DNA of 13,189 nt from Pirellulales bacterium (GTDB lineage Bacteria > Planctomycetota > Planctomycetia > Pirellulales > Thermoguttaceae), in the NCBI GenBank assembly GCA_030607895.1, contig JAUWJC010000049.1, positions 1 to 13,189 of the forward strand, written 5' to 3'. Made by a program: the position numbers and the translations under genes. The notes beneath the pieces are model-generated. The model was not told the origin of the DNA. It worked only from the letters and a program-made list of their open reading frames with translations, and did not search any database. Below are positions 1 through 7,535 of the stretch, piece by piece (within the stretch, counting starts at the first letter, position 1; every line of letters begins with the position of its first letter).

Positions 1-63
1 ATCCACTATCCACTATCCACTATCCACTATCCACTATCCACTATCCACTATCCACTATCCACT
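1..63. repeat. heptamer tandem array (ATCCACT)x9
   Basis: Nine perfect head-to-tail copies of the 7-bp unit ATCCACT begin at the first base of the window, so the array probably continues to the left. It ends 15 bp before the ATG of the YchF-like gene and leaves no recognisable Shine-Dalgarno sequence there. Read in another phase the unit is CCACTAT, close to the CAACTAT units found around gspE and gspF further along the window. Confidence 0.95.
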
Positions 64-78
64 AACAACAGTACGACC

Positions 79-1113
79 ATGAAAATCGGCTTAGTAGGAT
101 ACCAGTCGTCGGGCAAGAGCACGCTTTTCGAGTGGTTGACCGGCGTGACGCCCGACCCGGCCCTCTCGCACACGGTCCAATCGGCCATGGCGCCGATTCC
201 CGAACCGCGCCTCGAAGCACTTCGCAAGATCTACAATCCGAAAAAGGTCACGGTTGCGGCCCTGGAGCTTGTCGACACACCCGGCCTGAGCCGCACGCAC
301 GAGGGCAACGCCGCCCGGCTGGCACTCTTGCGCGAGGCCGGCTGCCTGGTGCTCGTGTCGGCCGCCTTCGACGGTTCCGACCCGGCAGCCGATATCGGCT
401 CGTTTGCCGAAGACCTGATGCTGGCCGACATGGAGATCATTTCCGGCCGAATCGAGCGGGTAGAGCAGGCGTTGGTCAAGCCGTTGCCCCGACCGGAACA
501 CGAGCAACTCGTTCACGAAGAGGAAACCCTCAAGTTGGTTCTGGCCGCCATGGAAGGCGGCAAGCCGCTCGGCCAGGCCGACATGACCGACGAGCAACTC
601 AGGGTTACCCGCTCGTTCCGCCTGCTGAGCGAAAAACCCCGCATGGTAATCGTCAATACGGCCGACGACGAAGAGGACCCCGGCCGGTTCGCAAGCGCCG
701 CGCCCCAGGCGGTTACCCTAACGGCCGTGCCCGCCGGCTTGGAACTGGAACTGTCGCGGATGAGCACGGAGGATCGGACTGAATTCGAAGAGGAGATGGG
801 CGTCGGCGGCACCGATCGGGACCAGTTGATCCGCACGATTCTCGACGCCTCGGGCCGGAAACTCTTCTTCACTACCAGCGAGAAGGAAGTCCGAAGCTGG
901 ATGCTGTGCAAAGGGGGAACCGCCGTCGAGGCAGCCGCCGGCATTCACACCGACCTCGCCCGGGGATTCATCCGCGCGGAAGTAATGACCACGGCCGACC
1001 TGATCCGCACCGGCACCGAGCGCGAAATGAGAGCTAAACACCTCGTCCGCCAGGAGCCCAAGGACTACGTGGTGGGCGACGACGACATCCTGCTGATCAA
1101 GTTCAGCGTTTGA
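79..1113 (+). CDS. YchF/OLA1-like P-loop NTPase with C-terminal TGS-like (DUF933) domain
   Basis: A 344-residue cytoplasmic nucleotide-binding protein related to the translation-associated YchF/Obg family. Seen: Walker A G-Y-Q-S-S-G-K-S at residues 7-14; a G3 motif D-T-P-G at 66-69; a YchF-like stretch PEPRLEAL at 41-48; a G4-like N-T-A-D at 193-196; and a C-terminal block from about 256 (DASGRKLFFTT, then GIHTDLARGFIRAEV, then KDYVVGDDDILLIKF) that matches the YchF TGS/DUF933 domain. Known: YchF is about 363 residues and has an NxxE-type G4 linked to ATP preference. This protein is shorter, and its glycine-rich switch II region is compressed to about a dozen residues after DTPGL. It is therefore more likely a divergent paralogue than the housekeeping YchF. 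No good ribosome-binding site is visible before the ATG; the first 15 codons fit the P-loop strand, supporting this start. It converges on the pseudopilus operon and is probably functionally separate. Confidence 0.85.
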   Translation: MKIGLVGYQSSGKSTLFEWLTGVTPDPALSHTVQSAMAPIPEPRLEALRKIYNPKKVTVAALELVDTPGLSRTHEGNAARLALLREAGCLVLVSAAFDGSDPAADIGSFAEDLMLADMEIISGRIERVEQALVKPLPRPEHEQLVHEEETLKLVLAAMEGGKPLGQADMTDEQLRVTRSFRLLSEKPRMVIVNTADDEEDPGRFASAAPQAVTLTAVPAGLELELSRMSTEDRTEFEEEMGVGGTDRDQLIRTILDASGRKLFFTTSEKEVRSWMLCKGGTAVEAAAGIHTDLARGFIRAEVMTTADLIRTGTEREMRAKHLVRQEPKDYVVGDDDILLIKFSV

Positions 1114-1130
1114 AGAAAGAAAGAAAAGGA

Positions 1131-1279
1131 TCACGCAAAGACGCCAAGGGGCAAAGACGCCAAGATACAAAGGTGTAATCCAATCCTTCCTTCCCTTCTT
1201 TCCTCTTTCCTTTTCCTTCTTTCTTTTTTTTCTTTTCTCTTCCTTCTTTGCGTCTTTGCCCCTTTGCGTCTTTGCGTGA
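1131..1279. repeat. long inverted repeat with homopyrimidine loop between convergent genes
   Basis: Arms at 1131-1164 and 1246-1279 are complementary at 32 of 34 positions and built from the motif TCACGCAAAGACGC repeated with CAAAGACGC. The loop contains an unbroken pyrimidine run from 1184 to 1249 (66 nt), which extends into the right arm, and a purine run lies at 1112-1130. The element fills the spacer between the stops of the YchF-like gene (+) and the GspK-like gene (-), a place where a bidirectional terminator would be expected; that role is inferred. The same sequence family recurs at 8633-8728. Confidence 0.85.
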
Positions 1280-1303
1280 GCGTCTCCCTTCCTCCCTTCC
1301 CTC

Positions 1304-4300
1304 CTACTCGATGAATCGCTTCAAGAGCACGGCCTTCTCCACGTTGTGATCTTTGCCCCGCTCGAACCCGACGGGAATCGACCGGTCGAAGATATAAAAC
1401 GCCCGATGCCGCTCGATCTCGCCCGTGTCGGTTCCCAACTCGCGACCCAAGGCGTAGCCATCGGGATGAGCGGCGTCGACTCCGCACGCCTCAACCTCGA
1501 AATATCCCACCGTAATCCAGATGGCATAAACGTTCGACCGCGTCGTAACCAGGTTCCCCAGCCGCTGAAGACCCTCGTAGCGGAAGTAGGGATTGCGGCT
1601 GGCGTTGTTGTAGGGATTCGCCGAGGTATTCGCGAACAGCGGCGTGGTGGCGGTGTCCGGATCTATGCCCTGGGCGCGGAGTAGCGTAACGTTGACACCC
1701 CGCCTCTCCAGGTCTGAGAGTGGCACCAACGATGCCCCAACCGACGACCGGAACGGGTTGGCGAACCGGGTGGGAAGGGGAGGGGTAGGAGGAATAGGGG
1801 CATCTAGCGACCACATGTCCGCACCAGCGTAACCCCGCCGACTCGACACAAAGCGCTGCCACGTAGTATCGCTAGCCGGATCACCATTACTCATGCCCGG
1901 GAAGTAGTTCATCAGTCCGAGCCATACATTGTGGCTGAACACCGTATTGATATTCACCCGCCCCGGGTCGCGGTACCGCGAAATCAAATTAAACGGCGGG
2001 TGGAAAACGTGATTGGTCCCGCCGACGAACACGCTCGGATTACCCTGCAACTCCGTCCCCACAAACCGCGACGGCACCCGCAAATACTCCAGCACCCGGT
2101 GAAACTGCGGCGAGTCGCCGGCGTCAGCATCCGACTGGAAAAAGTTCAGTAGATGCGGGAAGGGCACATTTGCCGGGACGGAAGGCGCATAAGGCTCGGA
2201 GATTGCCGGAGTCATGCCATACGTCTGCAACAACTTCGACGACCGCACGGCCGGCACCAGCGTCAACTCCAACTGGCTCACAAACGGCCGATTGTTCCAC
2301 GTCAGCCAAGGGAAGGGACCTGTTGCATCTGGCGGATCGCCAACATAACCCGTAGTGTTTCTGGGAAGCCCAAAGTGGTCGTTCAAGTAGCCGAGCGTGT
2401 GGTGCAAAGACTCGTTAAAGTAGTGATTTGTCACAGTGGCAGGAACATTGTTCGTATTTGCGCTCGGCGAGTTGCCGTACGGTTCGTGTGCCCAGAGGTT
2501 GTTGGCATTTCCCGCTGTATCGTTATGTTCTCCACGCTCGCGGGTAAGCAAATTTACTTCACTCCCCGAGTCTTCGAGGTCTGGACCATTTGTTAGCCCG
2601 TTGAAACTTGTCAAATCGATCGACATTGAGTCAATCGTTCTGTATGGATTTACATCCGCATCGTATGGCAAAAGCGGGTTGGCCAGCCTTTGTAGGTGAA
2701 CCACTTTTACGTCGTCGGTTCTGCCGCTGGTTTTTATCGCGTCTTCCAGCGGTTTGCCGGTGTCGAGTGGTTCATCATGAGGTGCCGTATAGCCGGTGAC
2801 CGGATCGTACGGTGCACTACTTGCATCGACGTCGGTGTATCCTCCGTCCGGCTCCGAAATGCTCAATCTCCGTGGACTGTTGACGACCACGGCCACGGCG
2901 TTTTGGATTGTGACGCCGGATAAGTCGTCGTTGGTCCCATCAGATTTAACTGCAACTTGTCCGGTAGTGGCAGGGTTATTGTCTGGTTTCAGTTCGATTC
3001 TCCGGCTCGAACCTGGGGCACCTGGGTTTTTGTCGGGGGTCTCGAAGCCGATGTACGTAGTGCTCGTGTCGGTATCTCCCGGCTTGCCCGGGCCGATGAC
3101 CATGTAGCGACCAGGAAGGATAGGTGCGATCTTCGATACCTGGGCGTCTTCCGGTTGAAACTTGACGTTGCTGCTGTCGTCAGTAGGCAGTGTTACCGTC
3201 GAGTCGACAAAGTACACGGAACGCTCAAACGTAGGCCATTGCGTCGGATCGGGATCGTCCGGGTCTTTGCCGCAATCGCCCCCGTCAACGACGATCAGCC
3301 GCCAGCAGGGTGAACTACCATCTGCTTTGGTCAGGTCTACGCCGCCATAAGTTGTCTCGTACAACTCGCCTGCTCGTGGTTCCAACGCCGTCCATGGATT
3401 GTAAAGCTCGACAAACAGCGAGCCCTGCGGCTTCCACGGCTGGTCGAAGTCGTTGGTCGCGTCAGTTTCACCGGGCGCGGGATCCGTCGTGAGACCGTTG
3501 GGGGTTTCCAGGTCCTTCGTCCGCCGGTCGTGGAATGCCAGTGTCTCGGTGATCAGCAACTCGGGCCGCTCGCAACCCCAAACTCTATGTGCAGCATCGC
3601 CAGGTGGGTTCCAACCGCTGGCATCGAACGGATCGGGATCGTAGTCAAATCGCGTCATTATCGAGTCGCGGTCGCGGAAGTCGACTACGTTGACCGCCCA
3701 TTGGGCAATCGCCCGCGCCTTACCGTTCGCGTCGACCCATTCAGGATGCATGTAATCCTTGTCCATCAGCAACATCATCAGCACGTACAAGTGCCGGGCG
3801 TGGAGTTGGCGGTAAGTGCCGTACGGATCGAAACGAGGGTCACCCAACGTCGGATCGTGTTCTACTATATCCTCCACCGGATCGATCGTACCGTTGCCAT
3901 TGGTATCCACGGGCACTCCGTCGTTGTCGTGATCGAAGGGCACTGGATTGGCCGCGCCCGCCGGATTTAACCACTCAATCTGTTTCGGATCCAGGCTGGC
4001 AAGCACGAGTCGTTCCCCCGGCTCATCCACCACGTTGGTGCCGTCGTCGTCCCGGCCGTTGCCAAACGGGCGGTTGATGTCCATTCGCAGGCCGGAGAGC
4101 ATTTCCGGCGGCAGCAGATCGGGCCAGGCGCTCTGTGGAACGTTCTTGTTTGCCAGCAGATCGCTGATGTGAGTCACACTCGGGTCGGCGAGGTTCGGGC
4201 AGGGCAGGTCCCAGCTTTCGGTTGTTATCTCGTGTCGGCGACTGGCCAGCAACGAGGTTAGTGTGGCCAATCGGTCCGGCAGCGTTTGGCCGTCAATGTC

Positions 4301-6088
4301 GGACCCGCGCAGCAGCCGTTCTAGTTCGGCGGGTGTGAACGGGGCGTCGGCCGACGTGGGGTTGTTGCGTGAAAGGTTCAACTCGTATGGGTCGTCGTCG
4401 GCCGCATTCGCCCAGCCGGTTAGGATCGGGTAAAGCGGCTGGCCCCGAAGGTCCAGCCCGATGGCCAGCGAGCCTTTTAGGTCGGGTGGCGTGCCGTAGG
4501 ATGTCAGATTGGTGAAAACGGAGTAATCGTTCGGGTAATCAAAGAGCTTGTTGTGACTCAACGGGTCGTTGCCCGTCGCGCCAGGCTCGGACTGAACGAC
4601 GTAACGCGAATCAAGAAGGGCCTGATAATCGGCCAGGTTCCCAACCAATGGCAGCAGGTTGATCTCGGCCGGCCCGTAGCCCTGGCCACGGGGCAGCGTG
4701 GGCAGTGGATCGGGCTGACCGCCCAATACAAAACCGCCACCAACGTTGACCTTGCCGTAGTAGTCTGCTGTCCCATCGGCGTCCGAGTCGGTGTCGTCCG
4801 TCTGTGCAACACAGCCGTGGGCGTTCAGGTTCAGGCGGCCGTCGAGGTCGGTGCAGAGGATGGCGAATAGGGGCTTGTAGCGCAGGCCGTCGGGCGTCGA
4901 GCGGGCCGGCATCCCCAAGTCCACCCAAATGCTGTCCGCCACACCGTCCCCGTCGTTGTCTACGTCCCAAGCACCCCCACCCCCTGTAACGCCGTCCCAA
5001 CCCGGCACGAAATTCGGATTGCTGCCGGTGAAACCCGGTTCTCCCGTATCGTAGACGCCGTCGTCGTCTGTGTCCTCAAAATGGTCTTCCGCCAAAGGCC
5101 GCAAGATGTACTGTCGCTTCGGTAGTGCGCCGCCGTGATAGTTCACCAGCGCCGGGCGGTGCAGCGAGGGGATGGGGACACGGTCGGGGTCCAGCACTCC
5201 GTTGCCGTTGCGGTCCTCGTTTACGTCCAAGTGTCCGTCGCCGTCGGTATCCTCTCCGGGGTCCAAAATCCCGTTGCCATTGGCGTCCTCATCCACGTCT
5301 AAATGTCCGTCACCGTCGAGATCCTCTCCTGGTACAATCATCGCCAGCAGCATGTTCTGAAAATCTACCGCGTCGTAGTCTTCGTTGGCGCCGGTCTTGC
5401 CCGCGAGATCGTTCGGCTTCAGGGCATCGATACCCGTGCCACCGTTGAACCCCGTGCCGCTAAACGGCGTGCCGTTGATATGGTAACTGCATGTGCTGTT
5501 GGGCGGATCGGAGTTCAGATAAGTGAGCAACGAAGACGTGCTGATATCGTCGAATGCGACAATTTGGAATCTGTTGTTGATAGAATCGTAGCCCACTATT
5601 CGCGTACTTCGACCCGCGGCCGGACCATCTAGCATGGTCAGCACACAACCAAGACGATTACTGGGATTCGCAATGCTAACGGTAAATTCGATAAGTTGAC
5701 CGTTGCAAATCGGCTGGGCATCTGTACCGGCAGCCATGATGCCGGGATTCGTAGAACTTGTAGGAGTGTCCCTTCCATAAATATCCTCCAGCAAGCTATG
5801 CGGGCCGAGGACGGAGTTGGTGTTGTTTGTGCCGCGGGCGATTTGCATGAAGGCCTGGTTGAGCAGTTCGGGGGCCGGGTCGGCGTATTGGTCGACGCGG
5901 CGCAGGGCCTCGGCGCCGCGTCGGGCTTGCGAGGTGAGCACCACGAAGGCGATGCCGAGCAGCCCGAACATGGCCAGCATGGCCAGAATCACCAGGAGCA
6001 AGACACCCCGGCGGGCGTTGGCTCTGGTCCCCTCGCCCTTTGGGAGAGGGGAGACTTTCCGCAACAGAAACTCTATTGGCGTTGTCAT
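1304..6088 (-). CDS. giant GspK-like minor pseudopilin with calcium-binding loops
   Basis: A 1594-residue protein with one N-terminal helix, the last gene of the pseudopilus operon. Seen: basic leader ending ARRG (cleavage expected after G28), hydrophobic helix 29-51, then QARRG; no glutamate at position +5, which fits GspK, the tip pseudopilin known to lack E5. Blocks DLDGRLNLN (about 414-422) and, near the C-terminus, GRVNINT resemble the paired 'NxNT' segments of GspK. Four calcium-type loops lie at 256-303, with others near 339-347, 376-384 and 719-736. A block at about 795-856 (AQWAVNVVDFRDRD, then ERPELLITETLAFHDRR) belongs to a family I associate with Planctomycetes. GspK is normally about 320 residues, so this is roughly five times larger. 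The start at 6088 is preferred because AAGGA lies 8 nt upstream; the frame stays open to 6223, but that part is intergenic repeat. Helix and position are firm; the GspK assignment is inference. Confidence 0.7.
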   Translation of the reverse strand: MTTPIEFLLRKVSPLPKGEGTRANARRGVLLLVILAMLAMFGLLGIAFVVLTSQARRGAEALRRVDQYADPAPELLNQAFMQIARGTNNTNSVLGPHSLLEDIYGRDTPTSSTNPGIMAAGTDAQPICNGQLIEFTVSIANPSNRLGCVLTMLDGPAAGRSTRIVGYDSINNRFQIVAFDDISTSSLLTYLNSDPPNSTCSYHINGTPFSGTGFNGGTGIDALKPNDLAGKTGANEDYDAVDFQNMLLAMIVPGEDLDGDGHLDVDEDANGNGILDPGEDTDGDGHLDVNEDRNGNGVLDPDRVPIPSLHRPALVNYHGGALPKRQYILRPLAEDHFEDTDDDGVYDTGEPGFTGSNPNFVPGWDGVTGGGGAWDVDNDGDGVADSIWVDLGMPARSTPDGLRYKPLFAILCTDLDGRLNLNAHGCVAQTDDTDSDADGTADYYGKVNVGGGFVLGGQPDPLPTLPRGQGYGPAEINLLPLVGNLADYQALLDSRYVVQSEPGATGNDPLSHNKLFDYPNDYSVFTNLTSYGTPPDLKGSLAIGLDLRGQPLYPILTGWANAADDDPYELNLSRNNPTSADAPFTPAELERLLRGSDIDGQTLPDRLATLTSLLASRRHEITTESWDLPCPNLADPSVTHISDLLANKNVPQSAWPDLLPPEMLSGLRMDINRPFGNGRDDDGTNVVDEPGERLVLASLDPKQIEWLNPAGAANPVPFDHDNDGVPVDTNGNGTIDPVEDIVEHDPTLGDPRFDPYGTYRQLHARHLYVLMMLLMDKDYMHPEWVDANGKARAIAQWAVNVVDFRDRDSIMTRFDYDPDPFDASGWNPPGDAAHRVWGCERPELLITETLAFHDRRTKDLETPNGLTTDPAPGETDATNDFDQPWKPQGSLFVELYNPWTALEPRAGELYETTYGGVDLTKADGSSPCWRLIVVDGGDCGKDPDDPDPTQWPTFERSVYFVDSTVTLPTDDSSNVKFQPEDAQVSKIAPILPGRYMVIGPGKPGDTDTSTTYIGFETPDKNPGAPGSSRRIELKPDNNPATTGQVAVKSDGTNDDLSGVTIQNAVAVVVNSPRRLSISEPDGGYTDVDASSAPYDPVTGYTAPHDEPLDTGKPLEDAIKTSGRTDDVKVVHLQRLANPLLPYDADVNPYRTIDSMSIDLTSFNGLTNGPDLEDSGSEVNLLTRERGEHNDTAGNANNLWAHEPYGNSPSANTNNVPATVTNHYFNESLHHTLGYLNDHFGLPRNTTGYVGDPPDATGPFPWLTWNNRPFVSQLELTLVPAVRSSKLLQTYGMTPAISEPYAPSVPANVPFPHLLNFFQSDADAGDSPQFHRVLEYLRVPSRFVGTELQGNPSVFVGGTNHVFHPPFNLISRYRDPGRVNINTVFSHNVWLGLMNYFPGMSNGDPASDTTWQRFVSSRRGYAGADMWSLDAPIPPTPPLPTRFANPFRSSVGASLVPLSDLERRGVNVTLLRAQGIDPDTATTPLFANTSANPYNNASRNPYFRYEGLQRLGNLVTTRSNVYAIWITVGYFEVEACGVDAAHPDGYALGRELGTDTGEIERHRAFYIFDRSIPVGFERGKDHNVEKAVLLKRFIE
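5180..5323 (-). repeat. coding tandem duplication: four 12-residue calcium loops
   Basis: Within the GspK-like gene, residues 256-303 form four consecutive 12-residue loops starting at D256, D268, D280 and D292. They alternate between a D-x-D-G-D-G-H-L-D type and a D-x-N-G-N-G-x-L-D type, so the DNA is a diverged 72-bp direct duplication (5252-5323 and 5180-5251). The pattern resembles EF-hand, dockerin and thrombospondin-type-3 calcium loops. Confidence 0.85.
6027..6052. repeat. palindrome inside the GspK-like leader
   Basis: CCCCTCGCCC (6029-6038) and GGGAGAGGGG (6042-6051) pair at 9 of 10 positions around a TTT loop. It lies inside the coding sequence and gives residues PLPKGEG just before the membrane helix. 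A degenerate relative occupies the same place in the GspH-like gene (about 7241-7257). Confidence 0.7.
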
Positions 6089-6094
6089 TTTCTG

Positions 6095-6103
6095 TTTCCT
6101 TAC
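6095..6103 (-). promoter_or_regulatory. Shine-Dalgarno of the GspK-like gene
   Basis: On the minus strand TAAGGAAACAGAAAATG places AAGGA about 8 nt before the ATG at 6088. This decides the start against the open frame that extends to 6223. Confidence 0.65.
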
Positions 6104-6149
6104 ACTACGAAACGTTTCTTGCCCTGGCCCGTTTCGTGCTCCTCGTAGT
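6104..6149. repeat. inverted repeat upstream of the GspK-like start
   Basis: Two alternative stems are visible: ACGAAACG (6107-6114) with CGTTTCGT (6130-6137), and ACTACGA (6104-6110) with TCGTAGT (6143-6149). It sits just upstream of the Shine-Dalgarno sequence of the GspK-like gene (6097-6102) and could modulate its expression; that role is inferred from position only. Confidence 0.6.
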
Positions 6150-6187
6150 ACAAATCCATGGACGCTTGTTTGTTTGGCAAAGTTTTG

Positions 6188-6260
6188 GACAGGATTAACA
6201 AGATTGACAAGATAAAACCCCATTTCGAGAATTCATCTTGTAAATCTTGTTAATCCTGTC
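6188..6260. repeat. 26-bp inverted repeat between the GspH-like and GspK-like genes
   Basis: Arms 6188-6213 and 6235-6260 are complementary at 25 of 26 positions (the outer 17 bp are perfect: GACAGGATTAACAAGAT and its complement) around a 21-nt loop. It lies 20 nt after the stop of the GspH-like gene in the transcribed direction. The transcript could form a long stem that ends, processes or protects the message. The GACAGGATTAACAAGAT sequence type recurs in many environmental bacterial genomes (general knowledge). Confidence 0.9.
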
Positions 6261-6279
6261 AATGTCTCGTGGCGATTGT

Positions 6280-7533
6280 TCAGCGTCCTCCCATGCTTTG
6301 CGACTGCCGAGCGTAGTCTCTGGCGTCGTCGAGCGACGTCCCCGGGTTGCTCCAGTCACCAACGCCGGCCGGATCGACGTAGTAGTTCTCCGTGGTGACG
6401 ACCAGGCCGGTTTGCGGACTTAGCGCAATCCACAGGTTGGTCGGTACGATCCAGTTTGGCAACTCGTCCTCCGGCGGCGGCGTAACGGAGGGTACCTCCG
6501 GCCGCTCCCGCTGGCCAATGAGGAAAAAAATTGGTTCGGTGAAGACTTGGGGATCACCCGATCCATGACAGCGGCCGATCGACCCGTTGGGCGAAAACAT
6601 GATTATCGGATTGACACCCGACGTACCCATCACCGTGTTGTCAGTCCCGGAGGCCGACAGGTCCACGACCACGCCGGCCGGCAATTGCAGCGGGTTGGCC
6701 GCCGACTTGATCGGCGTGCGGAAAATCTGAAACGGCACTCCCGGCAACGGAACGAACGGAGGATCCGAAGTAGTCAAACTGGAGAACTCCCACTTACTGT
6801 TGTCCGTATCGTCGATCTTCTCAATCGTCCAGCGGTGGCCTTGGTAGTTTAGTTGGAGAACGGCTCCCGCTTGCACCAACCCGCTCCAACAATCGTTTTG
6901 TGGAAACGCAACAGTCTCCCAACCTCCAGCGGTCGGGGTAATGCTTATTGTCGACTCCACGAGATCCCCCGCATACGCAGGCGGCACTTCGGCCTTGTAG
7001 AGGATGGTTGAGAAGCGGGGTTCGCCGGTCATTCGCTGGAAGATTACACCGCATGGCCGGCCGGTTTCGATTGCCCGATTCCGCGCGGCGCCCAGATAGA
7101 CGTTTACCGCCCGGGCCGCCTCGCGAAGCCGCCGGCTCTCGGCCGCCGGCTGCATGGTGGGAAGTATGACCACCGTGAGGATCATAATGATGGAGATTAC
7201 CACCAGAAGCTCGACCAACGTAACGCCCCGACCGTGTCCCCCCTCCCTCTGGGAGAGTGAGGTGCAGGAACGGGTTTGCGCGCCGCGGGGGGAATACAAA
7301 CCTTTTGTCAAAAGGAATCTACCACAGAGGTCACGGAGGTACACAGAGGTTCGATTGAGAGGTCTGTTCGACGACAATTGCGGTACGTTGTCGAAATGCT
7401 TGTTTTTTGGCACTTTCCTCTGTGTACCTCCGTGACCTCTGTGGTAGATATTCCGTGCTGCCGGCGGCCGCGCTGGGCAAGCCCGCCGGCTAAACACGGC
7501 CAACATCCGGTCTTCGCAATATACGTCCACCAT
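6280..7533 (-). CDS. GspH/FimT-like type II pseudopilin, start uncertain
   Basis: Minor pseudopilin with a prepilin helix and a GspH-like body. Numbered from 7533: expected cleavage after G103, then VTLVELLVVISIIMIL with E108 at +5, helix about 104-127, followed by LREAARAVNVYLGAARNRAIETGRP, the GspH/FimT-type amphipathic stretch, and later LPAGVVVDLSASG and IMFSPNGSIG, which resemble the final strands of FimT/GspH. The mature part is about 314 residues, longer than the usual 150-200. The ATG at 7533 lies 2 nt after the TAG of the preceding gene and has GAGGCGAGG just upstream, so coupling is plausible, but the first 95 codons run through palindromic repeats and a 103-residue leader would be far outside the normal range. 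TTG codons at 7311 and 7299 are the only alternatives nearer the helix, and neither has a good ribosome-binding site. Product call firm, start not. Confidence 0.75.
   Translation of the reverse strand: MVDVYCEDRMLAVFSRRACPARPPAARNIYHRGHGGTQRKVPKNKHFDNVPQLSSNRPLNRTSVYLRDLCGRFLLTKGLYSPRGAQTRSCTSLSQREGGHGRGVTLVELLVVISIIMILTVVILPTMQPAAESRRLREAARAVNVYLGAARNRAIETGRPCGVIFQRMTGEPRFSTILYKAEVPPAYAGDLVESTISITPTAGGWETVAFPQNDCWSGLVQAGAVLQLNYQGHRWTIEKIDDTDNSKWEFSSLTTSDPPFVPLPGVPFQIFRTPIKSAANPLQLPAGVVVDLSASGTDNTVMGTSGVNPIIMFSPNGSIGRCHGSGDPQVFTEPIFFLIGQRERPEVPSVTPPPEDELPNWIVPTNLWIALSPQTGLVVTTENYYVDPAGVGDWSNPGTSLDDARDYARQSQSMGGR
7240..7262. repeat. degenerate palindrome inside the GspH-like leader
   Basis: CTCCC (7243-7247) and GGGAG (7251-7255) flank a TCT loop in a C-rich then G-rich context. 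It encodes SLSQREG just before the membrane helix and has the same 3-nt loop and the same place in the gene as the palindrome in the GspK-like leader. Confidence 0.45.
7317..7449. repeat. perfect 33-bp inverted repeat
   Basis: Arms 7317-7349 and 7417-7449 are exact reverse complements over 33 bp, built from the phrase ACCACAGAGGTCACGGAGG, around a 67-nt loop that has its own small stem (CGACAA with TTGTCG). It falls inside the open frame upstream of the GspH-like membrane helix. It may be a small non-autonomous mobile or REP-like element; I see no transposase and no clear target-site duplication. Confidence 0.95.
7453..7499. repeat. GC-rich hairpin next to the 33-bp inverted repeat
   Basis: GCCGGCGG (7460-7467) pairs with CCGCCGGC (7483-7490), with a further outer stem CCGTG (7453-7457) and CACGG (7495-7499). 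It lies 4 bp from the perfect inverted repeat, inside the doubtful 5' part of the GspH-like frame. Confidence 0.65.
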
Positions 7534-7535
7534 TG

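Noticed and set aside
91..1170. Antisense open frames across the YchF-like gene
   Set aside because: They mirror a GC-rich real gene, have no recognisable motifs and overlap each other.
1346..5632. Many plus-strand open frames within the GspK-like gene
   Set aside because: Arg/Ser/Pro-rich shadow translations without ribosome-binding sites or family motifs; the minus-strand frame is continuous through 1594 codons.
6089..6223. N-terminal extension of the GspK-like frame to 6223
   Set aside because: These 45 codons read through inverted-repeat spacer; AAGGA 8 nt before 6088 and the normal leader length favour the inner ATG.
7317..7449. Insertion sequence
   Set aside because: Inverted arms are present, but the 67-nt interior codes for no transposase and no clear target duplication is seen.
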